Assembly: GCA_944385705.1 (NCBI GenBank)
Contig: CALWYF010000020.1
Span: 1 to 39,407, forward strand
Length of the DNA stretch: 39,407 nt
Direction: 5' to 3'
Source: an uncultured Oscillospiraceae bacterium
GTDB lineage: Bacteria > Bacillota > Clostridia > Oscillospirales > Oscillospiraceae
Below are positions 1 to 6,786 of this stretch, piece after piece (position 1 is the stretch's first letter; each line of letters begins with the position of its first letter). The notes under the pieces were generated by a model. That model saw only the letters and a list, made by a program, of their open reading frames with translations. It was not told the DNA's origin and made no database searches. Made by a program: the position numbers and the translations under genes.

Positions 1-15
1 TCGTTGCCCGCTCCA
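1..15 (+). tRNA. 3' end of a tRNA (probably tRNA-Gly), cut by the window edge
   Basis: The first 15 bases read as the end of a tRNA: the last T-stem bases, an acceptor 3' strand TGCCCGC (5-11), discriminator T (12) and CCA (13-15). A U73 discriminator is known for bacterial tRNA-Gly and tRNA-Cys. The implied 5' acceptor strand GCGGGCA is more typical of Gly. The anticodon lies outside the window, so the identity is inferred. A terminator follows directly and a second tRNA gene lies 47 bp further on, which suggests a small tRNA cluster. Confidence 0.6.
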
Positions 16-16
16 T

Positions 17-46
17 AAAAGCCTATTGCTTATGCAATAGGCTTTT
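17..46 (+). terminator. Rho-independent terminator after the partial tRNA
   Basis: Perfect 13-bp inverted repeat: AAAAGCCTATTGC, loop TTAT, then GCAATAGGCTTTT. It directly follows the CCA end of the first tRNA and precedes tRNA-Leu. Confidence 0.8.
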
Positions 47-62
47 AAATTAACAAAGTTCT

Positions 63-147
63 GCGGGTATGATGGAATTGGCAGACATGCGAGATTTAGG
101 TTCTCGTGCCGAGAGGCGTGCAGGTTCGACCCCTGTTACCCGCACCA
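63..147 (+). tRNA. tRNA-Leu, anticodon TAG
   Basis: Class II tRNA of 85 bases with an encoded CCA end. Acceptor GCGGGTA (63-69) pairs with TACCCGC (137-143), discriminator A144, CCA 145-147. Anticodon stem CGAGA (90-94)/TCTCG (102-106) closes the loop TTTAGGT, so the anticodon is TAG at 97-99 and reads CUN leucine codons. The long variable arm (GCC-GAGA-GGC, around 108-117) and the T arm with TTCGACC confirm leucine class II architecture. Confidence 0.97.
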
Positions 148-154
148 AACCAAG

Positions 155-206
155 ATAATCCGAACCAGTTTTTCCTAGTGGGAGACGGGTTCGGATTATT
201 TGTTTA
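155..206 (+). terminator. Terminator downstream of tRNA-Leu
   Basis: Inverted repeat ATAATCCGAACC (155-166) and GGTTCGGATTAT (188-199), a perfect 12-bp stem with a 21-base loop, followed by a T-rich tail. Confidence 0.75.
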
Positions 207-319
207 TTTCGAGAAATTTGAGAAGACTCACTTCCGAAACGGTTTCCCCATACTTCCCACAAGTAAACCCAGAAAGCATTGGACAAGGAAAAAGAAAACA
301 TAATCAGGAGGTAAAAACG

Positions 320-568
320 ATGAAAAAATCTATCCGGAGCTGCAAGTTTAATATGGACAGCGGATGTGTAGAGCTGAAGTATTGGGATGGCAGCATGCTT
401 GCCATAGACTGTACCGCCTTGGAGAACCAGGTGGCACACAACCGCTTCCAGAGATCCGAACTGGACTATCTCATCTACAATGACCCGGCAGCGTATGCAG
501 ACTTAGTTTTAAACGGAGATGTGGGGCTTTATCTTAAGACGGTCACGGAATATAAATTTATATCTTGA
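320..568 (+). CDS. Small uncharacterised protein, DUF6061-like
   Basis: An 82-residue cytosolic protein beginning MKKSIRSCKF. The ATG at 320 is chosen because AGGAGG (306-311) lies 8 bases upstream; upstream in-frame starts have no ribosome binding site. The layout (basic start with a Cys, a stretch like GCVELKYWDGSMLAIDC, then a helical end) resembles the small DUF6061 proteins common in gut Clostridia. That assignment is from memory of the family and no function is known. It stands alone, with a strong terminator right after it, so it is probably monocistronic. No signal peptide or membrane segment is visible. Confidence 0.75.
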   Translation: MKKSIRSCKFNMDSGCVELKYWDGSMLAIDCTALENQVAHNRFQRSELDYLIYNDPAAYADLVLNGDVGLYLKTVTEYKFIS

Positions 569-578
569 TAAAACATAG

Positions 579-621
579 AAAAACCAGTGGGTGTCGCGTT
601 TCGCTACACCCACTGGTTTTT
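579..621 (+). terminator. Terminator after the DUF6061-like gene
   Basis: Long hairpin AAAACCAGTGGGTGT...ACACCCACTGGTTTTT with one mismatch near a short TTT loop, ending in T5. Confidence 0.85.
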
Positions 622-811
622 CAAAAGTGATACTATAAAATGACACAGGTCTTTCTAAAATTATACTGACAGATGAAATGAGATTCTAAAACGGAACATG
701 GTCACTTCCATAGTAAACCTGGCAATGACTACCGTCTCCAAAGACAAACACCCGGAGCGGTTCAGGCTAAGCTGACCTATGACCGGACAGTTTATGCGGT
801 TCTTTAAAAAT
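622..811. other. Non-coding stretch with no supported gene
   Basis: This 190-base gap lies between the terminator at 579-621 and the SASP terminator at 812-851. One plus-strand frame is open for about 40 codons (up to the stop near 810) but has no start codon, no ribosome binding site and no family I recognise. It may be a decayed gene end. I see no repeat, promoter or RNA that I can support. Confidence 0.4.
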
Positions 812-851
812 AAAAAATTACAGGTCAGCAAAAGCCGACCTGTAATTTTTT
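812..851 (-). terminator. Terminator of the SASP gene
   Basis: Hairpin AAAAAATTACAGGTC ... GACCTGTAATTTTTT around an AAAA loop with one internal mismatch. Its T-run reads on the minus strand just downstream of the SASP stop. The plus-strand face also ends in T6, so it may work both ways. Confidence 0.8.
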
Positions 852-864
852 ATGAGCACAAAGC

Positions 865-1065
865 TTACTTCATGCCGTTCTCGTAGGACTCGATCATCTT
901 CTTGACCATCTGGCCGCCGATGGAGCCTGCCTGACGGCTGGTCAGATCGCCGTTATAACCGTTCTTCAGGTTAACGCCGACCTCAGAAGCGGCTTCCATC
1001 TTGAACTTATCCATAGCCTCACGGGCAGAGGGGTTCACAAGACGATTACTGGAATTGCTAGCCAT
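865..1065 (-). CDS. Alpha/beta-type small acid-soluble spore protein
   Basis: A 66-residue SASP. These proteins coat forespore DNA, protect it from UV and heat, and are degraded by the GPR protease on germination. The family signature is visible: helix 1 with KMEAASEVGV around residues 22-31, then LTSRQAGSIGGQMVKKM matching the usual TSRxxGSVGGxMxKxM. The GPR site is normally E-I-A-S-E; here it reads E-A-A-S-E, so the Ile after the scissile Glu is Ala. The ribosome binding site AAGGAG lies close to the ATG. Expression would be expected in the forespore under sigma-G, but I could not find a convincing sigma-G promoter. Confidence 0.95.
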   Translation of the reverse strand: MASNSSNRLVNPSAREAMDKFKMEAASEVGVNLKNGYNGDLTSRQAGSIGGQMVKKMIESYENGMK

Positions 1066-1173
1066 AGTTTACATCTCCTTTTCATCAATTCGGGTTTTGT
1101 TTCCCACGCTTATCTTTTGCCAAGATGAAAAAGTTATTCATCAGCTTTCAGGCAATTTCTGTATATTCGTCTA

Positions 1174-1202
1174 TTGACAAATCTGACCGGCAGCTCTATC
1201 AT
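1174..1202 (+). promoter_or_regulatory. Sigma-A-type promoter of the arsR-ATPase operon
   Basis: TTGACA (1174-1179), 17-bp spacer, TATCAT (1197-1202). It lies 40 bp upstream of the arsR ATG and directly abuts a palindrome that could be the operator. Confidence 0.7.
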
Positions 1203-1215
1203 GTTCATATGAGCA
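1202..1215. promoter_or_regulatory. Candidate ArsR-family operator
   Basis: Imperfect palindrome TGTTCATATGAGCA (6 of 7 bp per arm) placed at the -10/start region of the arsR promoter. ArsR/SmtB-family repressors commonly bind TGTTCA/TGAACA-type half sites at this position. Autorepression is inferred. Confidence 0.5.
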
Positions 1216-1241
1216 GATAAACATATTTGAGGTGAGACTGT

Positions 1242-1556
1242 ATGGAACGAGAGCTCGCAGGCAGCGGCGCTGCACCGGACAAGGACAGGCTGTCCGGCTT
1301 GGCGGAGTTTTTCCGCATCTTTGGAGATACCAGCAGGATAAGAATATTATATGCGCTTCTGGATGGGGAAAAATGCGTTCTGGATATTGCAAAGCAGTTG
1401 GGCATGTCCCATTCAGCGGTGTCTCACCAGCTCCAGACATTGCGGGCAAACCGCCTTGTCAAATACAGAAGAGACGGTAAGACCGTGTTCTACTCCCTGG
1501 CAGATGACCATATTTTCGGCATAATTAATCAGGGACTTGAACACATAGAGGAGTGA
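1242..1556 (+). CDS. ArsR/SmtB-family metal-sensing repressor
   Basis: A 104-residue winged-helix regulator with its recognition helix around residues 56-69 (SHSAVSHQLQTLR). The alpha-5 zinc-site signature DxHx10HxxE is intact: D88, H90, H101, E104. In CzrA/SmtB/NmtR this is the intersubunit Zn/Co/Ni site. The alpha-3 cysteine box of CadC/ArsR (ELCVCD) is reduced to one Cys (C45 in KCVLD), so alpha-5 sensing is favoured. Ribosome binding site GAGGTGAG (1229-1236). It ends 4 bp before the ATPase-like gene and shares its promoter, so it probably represses the operon until a divalent metal, most likely zinc, is abundant. The inducing metal is inferred from motif only. Confidence 0.9.
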   Translation: MERELAGSGAAPDKDRLSGLAEFFRIFGDTSRIRILYALLDGEKCVLDIAKQLGMSHSAVSHQLQTLRANRLVKYRRDGKTVFYSLADDHIFGIINQGLEHIEE

Positions 1557-1560
1557 ATCG

Positions 1561-3612
1561 ATGAGCAAGGATTTTGTAAATTACGGCATGCACGAGCCGG
1601 ATGACGACGTAAAGATATACAAGCCCGACGAGCGCAGAGAAGCTCCGGTGCTCAGGTCTGCTCCAGTTGAGAGCATCGAGAGAGAATACACAGAGAAATC
1701 CGAGCAGATCGAGTCTGTGGATCGTCCTGCGCAAAAACGTACTGTCCGCAGGAAAGAGGTAAGAAAATACAGGGAGCTGCGCGCAGGAGATATCGCAGTG
1801 CCTCTGCTTGCGGCTGCGGTCTTTGCTGTTCTCTGGTTTTTGCCCACCACCGGCTGGCTCAGGACACTGAGTTTCCTGCTGCCCTATTTTATAGCCGGAT
1901 TTGACGTGATATTAAAAGCCCTGGAGCGCATTTCCCAAAAGGAGTTTTTTAGCGAGGCTCTTGCCTGCACTCTTGCTTCCATTGCGGCTTACGCCATAGG
2001 CCAGTATTTTGCAGCGGTGCTGATAATGCTCCTCTTCAGGCTGTGCCACATAATAGAATCCTATGCCGTCAGGCGGGGGAGAAAACAGCTTTCAGAGCTT
2101 TTGAGCATAAGGCCGGACAGCGCAAGCGTGGAAACTGCGGAGGGTGTGCTTTCCGTTACCCCGGACTATGTTAATGTAGGGGACATCATTCTTGTGGAGC
2201 CGGGGGAGCGCATACCCCTTGACGGAGTGATAGTGGAAGGCATAAGCACAATAGACTGTTCACCCCTTGCCGGTAAGACGGAGCCTGTGGCGGTCACCAC
2301 TGGGTATAGGGTACTTTCCGGATGTATAAATATCACAAGTCCTCTTAGAATAAGGGCCGACAGAAGCTACGCCGATTCCACAGTGAGTAAAATACTGAGG
2401 CTGGCGGAAAATGCCCCGGAAAATAAATCCAGGCAGGAAAAGCTTATTGCCGCCTTTGGAAAGTATTTTACTCCCGGCGTTCTGGTTTTGGCAGTACTTA
2501 TTGGCCTTGTGCCGCCCATATTCAACGGCCAGTGGCTGGAGTACATACAAAGGGGAGCCGTATTCCTGCTGATATCCTGTCCCAGCTCTATGGTGCTGTC
2601 GGTGCCTCTTGCATATTTTGGCGGTCTGGGAAGCGCAGTGGAAAACGGGGTTCTGATAAAAGGCTTTGACTATCTGGAAAGCCTTGCCAATGCGGATACC
2701 TTTGTATTTGAAAAAACCGGCACCATAACGGAAGGCAAATTTGCTGTGACCGATGTTGTACCTGAGGGGCTGGGGGAGAGAGAACTGCTGGGCATTGCGG
2801 CAACAGCTGAAATGTACTCCCAGCACCCCATAGCAAGAGCCCTGAGGCAGGCCAGCAGCGCCATTGTGGATGCCAAGGATGTAAGGGCGGAGGACATCCC
2901 CGGACGAGGTGTAAGAGCCTATATAGGCAGCAAAGAGGTGCTGGTGGGCAATGCCGCCCTTCTGGAGGAAAACGGCATCGGATATAAGGTGCCCAACCGC
3001 AGCGGCTCGGCTGTGCATGTGGCGGTAGACAGAAGATACTGCGGACACATCCTGGTTAGCGACAGAGTGCGCCGGGGCGCCTTTGACGCTCTGGAGAATA
3101 TGCGTGTCCAGGGAGTGACAAAGACCGTAATGCTCACCGGAGACGTGCTCTCCGTGGCAAGGCCTTTGGGTTCAAAGCTGAATTTTGACATGCTGAAGGC
3201 AGAGCTCAGGCCGGAGGATAAGCTTGCAGCCGTGGACTACCTCATTACCAACAAGGGCGGAATAGGTACAGTGGCCTTCGTAGGTGACGGCGTCAGTGAT
3301 GCGCCGGTCCTGCAGAGGGCTGATGTTGGAATAGTCATGGGGGCAATGAATTGCCAAGAGGCTTTTGAAAATGCCGATGTACTTATTATGGACGAAAACA
3401 TCGGCAAACTGCCTTTGGCGGTGAAAATGGCCAGGTTCACCCACTTTATCGTCAAGGAAAACACGGGCCTGGCCCTGATTGCAAAATTTGCCCTGCTGGC
3501 GGGCAGCGCTCTTGGCTTTGTTCCAATCGCCGCAGCTGCGGTAGTAGACAGCGGCGTTGTGATATTCAGCCTTATTAATTCGCTTAGAACTATGAAGTCA
3601 TGGAAGGAGTAA
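1561..3612 (+). CDS. P1B-type ATPase-like membrane protein with altered catalytic motifs
   Basis: A 683-residue homologue of zinc/cadmium P1B-ATPases without an N-terminal metal-binding domain; residues 1-75 are a charged tail. Fold landmarks are present: HP (422-423), TGD (526-528), last-helix Lys642 and Asp663, which in ZntA-type pumps bind zinc. Several key motifs deviate. The DKTGT phosphorylation motif is EKTGT (384-388), so the Asp that forms the phosphoenzyme is Glu. The actuator TGES is AGKT (237-240), losing the dephosphorylation Glu. CPC is CPS (340-342). GDGxND is GDGVSD (575-580). In characterised P-type ATPases Asp-to-Glu at this site blocks phosphorylation, so active pumping is doubtful. 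Alternatives are a sensor, scaffold or passive metal-binding protein. It is co-transcribed with the zinc-type ArsR repressor and a nitroreductase, ribosome binding site GAGGAG. The reading frame is intact, so this is not an obvious pseudogene. Confidence 0.88.
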   Translation: MSKDFVNYGMHEPDDDVKIYKPDERREAPVLRSAPVESIEREYTEKSEQIESVDRPAQKRTVRRKEVRKYRELRAGDIAVPLLAAAVFAVLWFLPTTGWLRTLSFLLPYFIAGFDVILKALERISQKEFFSEALACTLASIAAYAIGQYFAAVLIMLLFRLCHIIESYAVRRGRKQLSELLSIRPDSASVETAEGVLSVTPDYVNVGDIILVEPGERIPLDGVIVEGISTIDCSPLAGKTEPVAVTTGYRVLSGCINITSPLRIRADRSYADSTVSKILRLAENAPENKSRQEKLIAAFGKYFTPGVLVLAVLIGLVPPIFNGQWLEYIQRGAVFLLISCPSSMVLSVPLAYFGGLGSAVENGVLIKGFDYLESLANADTFVFEKTGTITEGKFAVTDVVPEGLGERELLGIAATAEMYSQHPIARALRQASSAIVDAKDVRAEDIPGRGVRAYIGSKEVLVGNAALLEENGIGYKVPNRSGSAVHVAVDRRYCGHILVSDRVRRGAFDALENMRVQGVTKTVMLTGDVLSVARPLGSKLNFDMLKAELRPEDKLAAVDYLITNKGGIGTVAFVGDGVSDAPVLQRADVGIVMGAMNCQEAFENADVLIMDENIGKLPLAVKMARFTHFIVKENTGLALIAKFALLAGSALGFVPIAAAAVVDSGVVIFSLINSLRTMKSWKE

Positions 3613-3617
3613 AGAAC

Positions 3618-4136
3618 ATGAATGAAGCACTGAAAGCAATTTACGAAAGACGCAGCATAAGAAAATATAAACCCCAGCAGATAAGCCGGGATGAGCTTGA
3701 TGCCGTAGTTAAGGCGGGAGTCTGCGCCCCTACAGGGATGAACAGACAGTCTCCTATTATAGTTGTGGTACAAAACAGCGATGATGTAGCCTATCTCTCC
3801 AAGCTGAACGCCAAGGTGAGAAACTCAACTGCAGACCCATTCTACGGAGCACCCACGGTGCTGGTTGTCCTGGCTGAGGCCGACAGCAGCTTTGCCGTGC
3901 AGGACGGCAGCCTGGTGATGGGCAACCTGATGAATGCCGCCAGCGCCATTGGACTGGGCTCCTGCTGGATAAACCGGGCAAAGGAAGTCTTTGAGACGGA
4001 AGAGGGCAAGGCTCTGCTGAAGAAGTGGGGCGTGGAAGGCAACTATGTGGGCGTTGGCAACTGCATTCTCGGCTACGCCGACGAGGCCCCGGAAATGAAG
4101 CCCAGAAAGGCCAACTATGTGTATTACGCAAAGTGA
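3618..4136 (+). CDS. Nitroreductase-family FMN oxidoreductase
   Basis: A 172-residue NAD(P)H-dependent flavoprotein of the nitroreductase fold. The FMN-binding start RRSIRKY (residues 11-17), the loop APTGMNRQSP and the C-terminal GLGSCWINRA match the family. The substrate cannot be told from sequence; family members reduce nitro compounds, quinones or flavins. The ATG at 3618 is used because AAGGAG (3604-3609) is 8 bases upstream; the gene starts 6 bp after the ATPase-like gene, and the ribosome binding site overlaps that gene's end. It therefore sits in the arsR operon. Cytosolic, no signal peptide. Confidence 0.9.
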   Translation: MNEALKAIYERRSIRKYKPQQISRDELDAVVKAGVCAPTGMNRQSPIIVVVQNSDDVAYLSKLNAKVRNSTADPFYGAPTVLVVLAEADSSFAVQDGSLVMGNLMNAASAIGLGSCWINRAKEVFETEEGKALLKKWGVEGNYVGVGNCILGYADEAPEMKPRKANYVYYAK

Positions 4137-4140
4137 CCCT

Positions 4141-4710
4141 ATGAACACCTACGACTTTGACAAGACCATCTTTTATCCAGACAGCTCTGTTACATTTTAT
4201 CTCTATTGTCTGAGAAAATTTCCGGGTGCAGTCTTGCCCACTGCTCCAAAGTCGCTTATTAAGGCAGCCGCCTATAAATTTGGGCGGCTGTCTGCCAAGA
4301 AGCTTAAGGAACAGCTTTTTTCCTTTCTTCCGAAGATACCGGATATAGACGCTACAGTGGCCCGGTTCTGGGAGGAGAACAGGAGACGCATTGCACCATG
4401 GTATCTGGCCCAGAAGACCGAGGAGGACCTTATCATCTCTGCCTCCCCGGAATTTCTTCTGGAGCCAATATGCCGGGAGCTGGGCGTAAAGCTCCTGGGC
4501 ACCCGCATGGATAAGCACAGCGGGCGCATATCCGGAGAGAACTGCCATGACACGGAAAAGGTGCGCAGATTCAGGGAGGCCTTTCCGAAAGCGTCAACGG
4601 AGAATTTTTACTCGGACTCCCTTACCGACAGCCCCATGGCCGAAATTGCGGACAGGGCCTACATCGTAAAGAAAAATGATGTACGCCCCTGGCCTTTTGA
4701 GAACAAATAA
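4141..4710 (+). CDS. HAD-superfamily (IB-like) phosphatase
   Basis: A 189-residue HAD hydrolase. Motif I DxDxT is residues 5-9 (DFDKT), with D5 the nucleophile and D7 the acid/base. Motif II Ser is S100 (IISAS), motif III Lys is probably K140, and motif IV acids are D159 and D163 (SDSLTDSP). The helical cap inserted at about 15-90 fits subclass IB (SerB-like). The substrate is unknown. The ATG is 5 bp after the nitroreductase stop, so it probably ends the arsR operon. It has no distinct ribosome binding site beyond the upstream coding region, which suggests translational coupling. Confidence 0.85.
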   Translation: MNTYDFDKTIFYPDSSVTFYLYCLRKFPGAVLPTAPKSLIKAAAYKFGRLSAKKLKEQLFSFLPKIPDIDATVARFWEENRRRIAPWYLAQKTEEDLIISASPEFLLEPICRELGVKLLGTRMDKHSGRISGENCHDTEKVRRFREAFPKASTENFYSDSLTDSPMAEIADRAYIVKKNDVRPWPFENK

Positions 4711-4725
4711 GCTGCAGATCGTGGT

Positions 4726-4745
4726 AGGTAAACGCTTGTTTACCT
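4726..4745. promoter_or_regulatory. Perfect palindrome, candidate TetR operator
   Basis: AGGTAAACGCTTGTTTACCT: two perfect 8-bp arms around GCTT. It ends 14 bp before the start codon of the TetR-methyltransferase gene. Size and symmetry are typical of TetR-family operators, so autorepression is likely. No other gene starts nearby. Confidence 0.65.
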
Positions 4746-4759
4746 GTGTCTTGAAAACT

Positions 4760-6130
4760 ATGGATACTAAAGAAAAAATTTTGGACAGCGCCCTGAGACT
4801 GTTTGCCAGGGACGGCTTTGAGGCCGTCTCGGTCAGCATGATAGCCGACGAGCTGGGCATGACCAAGGGCGCTCTTTACAAGCATTATCTGAATAAGCGG
4901 GCCATATTCGACAGCATAGTCCAGCACATGGACCGTCAGAATTACGACAATGTCCGCCGCTTTGAGCTGCCCGGCGACTTGCTGCAGGGAATGCCGGAAA
5001 GGTTAAGGAACACCGGCGTGGAGAAGCTCTGCGCCTATACCATGGCCCAGTTCGTCTACTGGACCGAGGACAAGTTTGCCTCCCGCTTCAGAAAGCTCAT
5101 TTCCCTTGAACGCTACAGGAACCCGGAGATGAACGCCCTGTATCAGCGCTATTTCGGCTCCGGCGTCCTGGAATACACGGAAAAGGTCTTTGCCGCCATG
5201 GGCGACAACAACAGGGGAGGGCTAAGCCCCAGGCTCCTGGCTCTGGAGTTTTGTGCACCTGTATACACGCTGATAAACTTTTTTGACGGCGGCGGAGACC
5301 CGGGGGAACTGGCGGGCTGCCTCAAAGAGCATATGGAGAACTTTGTGGCCGGGCTGGAAAAGCGGGGAAGAACGCTGACCGTATCCGTTCCTGCTGCTCC
5401 TGCAAAGGCAGAGCTTCAATATCCCAGAAGCAGCAAATATTCTCAGGAGGGGTTCTTGTCTATGATGACAGGACCAAATCCCCTTAAGCTGACAGAAGAA
5501 CTGCTGGAGGGGAACCTGATAAGAGAGGGCGGGACGGTGTGCGACCTGGGCTGCGGCAAAGGGCTTACATCTTTGTTCCTGGCCAGAGAGTACGGCTTCA
5601 AGGTGGTGGCCGCAGATCTCTGGAATAATCCGGAGGATAACGCCGCTTTTTTTGCTTCTCAGGGCTTTGGGCCGGACAGAATAAGGGCAGTAAAAGCGGA
5701 TGTCATGGCCTTACCTTTTGCATCTGAGAGCTTTGACGCTGTGCTGTGTGTTGACTCTTACCACTATTTCGGCAGGGATAAGAGCTTCCTCAACGATAAG
5801 CTGCTGCCCTATATTCGCCATGGAGGGTATATCTATATAGCTATACCCGGTATGATCAAGGATTGCCACCAGTGTTTGCCCAGGGAGCTTCTTTTCTCCT
5901 GGAACCCGGACCAACTGGACTATATACACGATGTCCACTATTGGCGCGGTGTTGTCAGTGCGGCCAAAGGAATAGACCTGCTTGCGGTGAGACAGATGGA
6001 GAGCATGGACCAGGTGTGGCAAGACTGGCTAAGGCAGGACAATCCCTATGCCCGGCAGGACAAAAAGGCCATGGACGCCGGAGCCGGCAAGTATCTGAAC
6101 TTCATAAAAATCATTATCCGCAAGAGATGA
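4760..6130 (+). CDS. TetR-family regulator fused to a SAM-dependent methyltransferase
   Basis: A 456-residue single frame holding two proteins. Residues 1-50 are a TetR helix-turn-helix (KILDSALRLFARDGF ... MTKGALYKHYLNK), and 55-200 a TetR-type ligand/dimer domain. After a linker rich in Ala and Pro (about 205-225), residues 226-456 form a class I methyltransferase with the SAM motif CDLGCGKG (261-268), an acidic ADLW after strand 2 and LPF...FDAV later. Such methyltransferases normally stand alone in Clostridia. AGGAGGGG (5445-5452) lies 9 bases before an internal ATG-ATG (5462), so a separate methyltransferase might also be made. ATG 4760 is chosen because TetR domains start there; it has no clear ribosome binding site. 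The palindrome just upstream suggests autoregulation. Substrate unknown. Confidence 0.85.
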   Translation: MDTKEKILDSALRLFARDGFEAVSVSMIADELGMTKGALYKHYLNKRAIFDSIVQHMDRQNYDNVRRFELPGDLLQGMPERLRNTGVEKLCAYTMAQFVYWTEDKFASRFRKLISLERYRNPEMNALYQRYFGSGVLEYTEKVFAAMGDNNRGGLSPRLLALEFCAPVYTLINFFDGGGDPGELAGCLKEHMENFVAGLEKRGRTLTVSVPAAPAKAELQYPRSSKYSQEGFLSMMTGPNPLKLTEELLEGNLIREGGTVCDLGCGKGLTSLFLAREYGFKVVAADLWNNPEDNAAFFASQGFGPDRIRAVKADVMALPFASESFDAVLCVDSYHYFGRDKSFLNDKLLPYIRHGGYIYIAIPGMIKDCHQCLPRELLFSWNPDQLDYIHDVHYWRGVVSAAKGIDLLAVRQMESMDQVWQDWLRQDNPYARQDKKAMDAGAGKYLNFIKIIIRKR

Positions 6131-6144
6131 CGGATACACGTTTA

Positions 6145-6184
6145 AAAAGGCAAAGACCGGATCAAAATCCGGTCTTTGCCTTTT
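6145..6184 (+). terminator. Strong bidirectional terminator
   Basis: Perfect 18-bp stem AAAAGGCAAAGACCGGAT / ATCCGGTCTTTGCCTTTT with a CAAA loop. It lies between the convergent TetR-methyltransferase and membrane protein genes and can serve both. Confidence 0.92.
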
Positions 6185-6207
6185 CGTTGCTTAAAATATA
6201 GTGCGTT

Positions 6208-6678
6208 TCATTTTTTAAACTCAGGGATAAAGGCGTCGCTCACTCCCATATCATGGAGACGTACCTTCATCTGACTGGGCTTCTTATTGTACATGGCGGT
6301 ACGAAGCTCATCGTCAGGTACAAAGCGATAATATGTAGTGCAGAAGCTGTCAAACATGGCACGGTTCTTTGGACCAAGAAGAGGCAGGTACATCACCAGA
6401 GCCACTATAGCCCCGACGAAAAAGCAGAGGATAAAGTACCAGGGGCAGAAGATAGACACTATGGCGATAACTATGGCACACACCACGGCGCAGCTGACCG
6501 TTGAAACGGCAGTATAACGCCTTGCACCTATGGCTATAAGGTCCTCCTTTGCAGCCTGCATGCCCTTTATAAGAGGGTAAGCGGTAAAGAAATTAAAAAG
6601 GAACTGACGGACGAAAAGATAGAACCAGAGCCAGCCCAGCATCAGCAGTGCTCCGCCGCCCAAGATTTTCATTTGCAT
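6208..6678 (-). CDS. Small membrane protein of unknown function
   Basis: A 156-residue protein I do not recognise. One N-terminal hydrophobic segment lies at about 8-30 and two close segments at about 58-100, followed by a charged cytosolic or surface tail (about 100-156) with DDELRTAMYNKK. GGGAGG lies about 8 bases before the ATG at 6678. It is monocistronic and convergent with the TetR fusion, and divergent from spoIIIAA with only about 60 bp before the spoIIIA promoter. No motif supports a function. Confidence 0.7.
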   Translation of the reverse strand: MQMKILGGGALLMLGWLWFYLFVRQFLFNFFTAYPLIKGMQAAKEDLIAIGARRYTAVSTVSCAVVCAIVIAIVSIFCPWYFILCFFVGAIVALVMYLPLLGPKNRAMFDSFCTTYYRFVPDDELRTAMYNKKPSQMKVRLHDMGVSDAFIPEFKK

Positions 6679-6738
6679 ATGCTTTCCTCCCGAAAAAAGC
6701 TTTTAAGAAATGATACCACATACAGCCCAGGGTTTCAA

Positions 6739-6767
6739 GAATATTTACGCATTGGTCAGCATAGAGT
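6739..6767 (+). promoter_or_regulatory. Sigma-E-like promoter of the spoIIIA operon
   Basis: GAATATT (6739-6745), 14-bp spacer, CATAGAGT (6760-6767), 20 bp upstream of the spoIIIAA start. This fits the sigma-E pattern (K-M-ATATT, 13-15 bp, CATAnAnT). The spoIIIA operon of Bacillus subtilis is known to be sigma-E-dependent, so both position and sequence agree. Confidence 0.7.
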
Positions 6768-6786
6768 GTTTCAAGGAAGTGATGGA

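Noticed and set aside
50-439. Minus-strand 129-codon frame across the tRNA-Leu gene
   Set aside because: It is antisense to tRNA-Leu and its terminator, and overlaps the supported plus-strand gene at 320-568. Peptides of this type (VTGVEPARLSAREPK) are well-known false products of the tRNA-Leu complement.
622-811. Possible decayed gene
   Set aside because: About 40 open codons without start or recognisable similarity are not enough evidence for a pseudogene call.
1066-1173. Sigma-G promoter for the SASP gene
   Set aside because: A TGAATA is present on the minus strand, but no acceptable CATAnTA-type -10 is found at the right distance.
2260-3048. Minus-strand 262-codon frame
   Set aside because: It lies fully inside the first ATPase-like gene on the other strand, without a ribosome binding site or recognisable domain.
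3757-4548. Minus-strand 263-codon frame opposite the nitroreductase and HAD genes
   Set aside because: Both plus-strand genes have clear family motifs, and this frame is low-complexity near its end.
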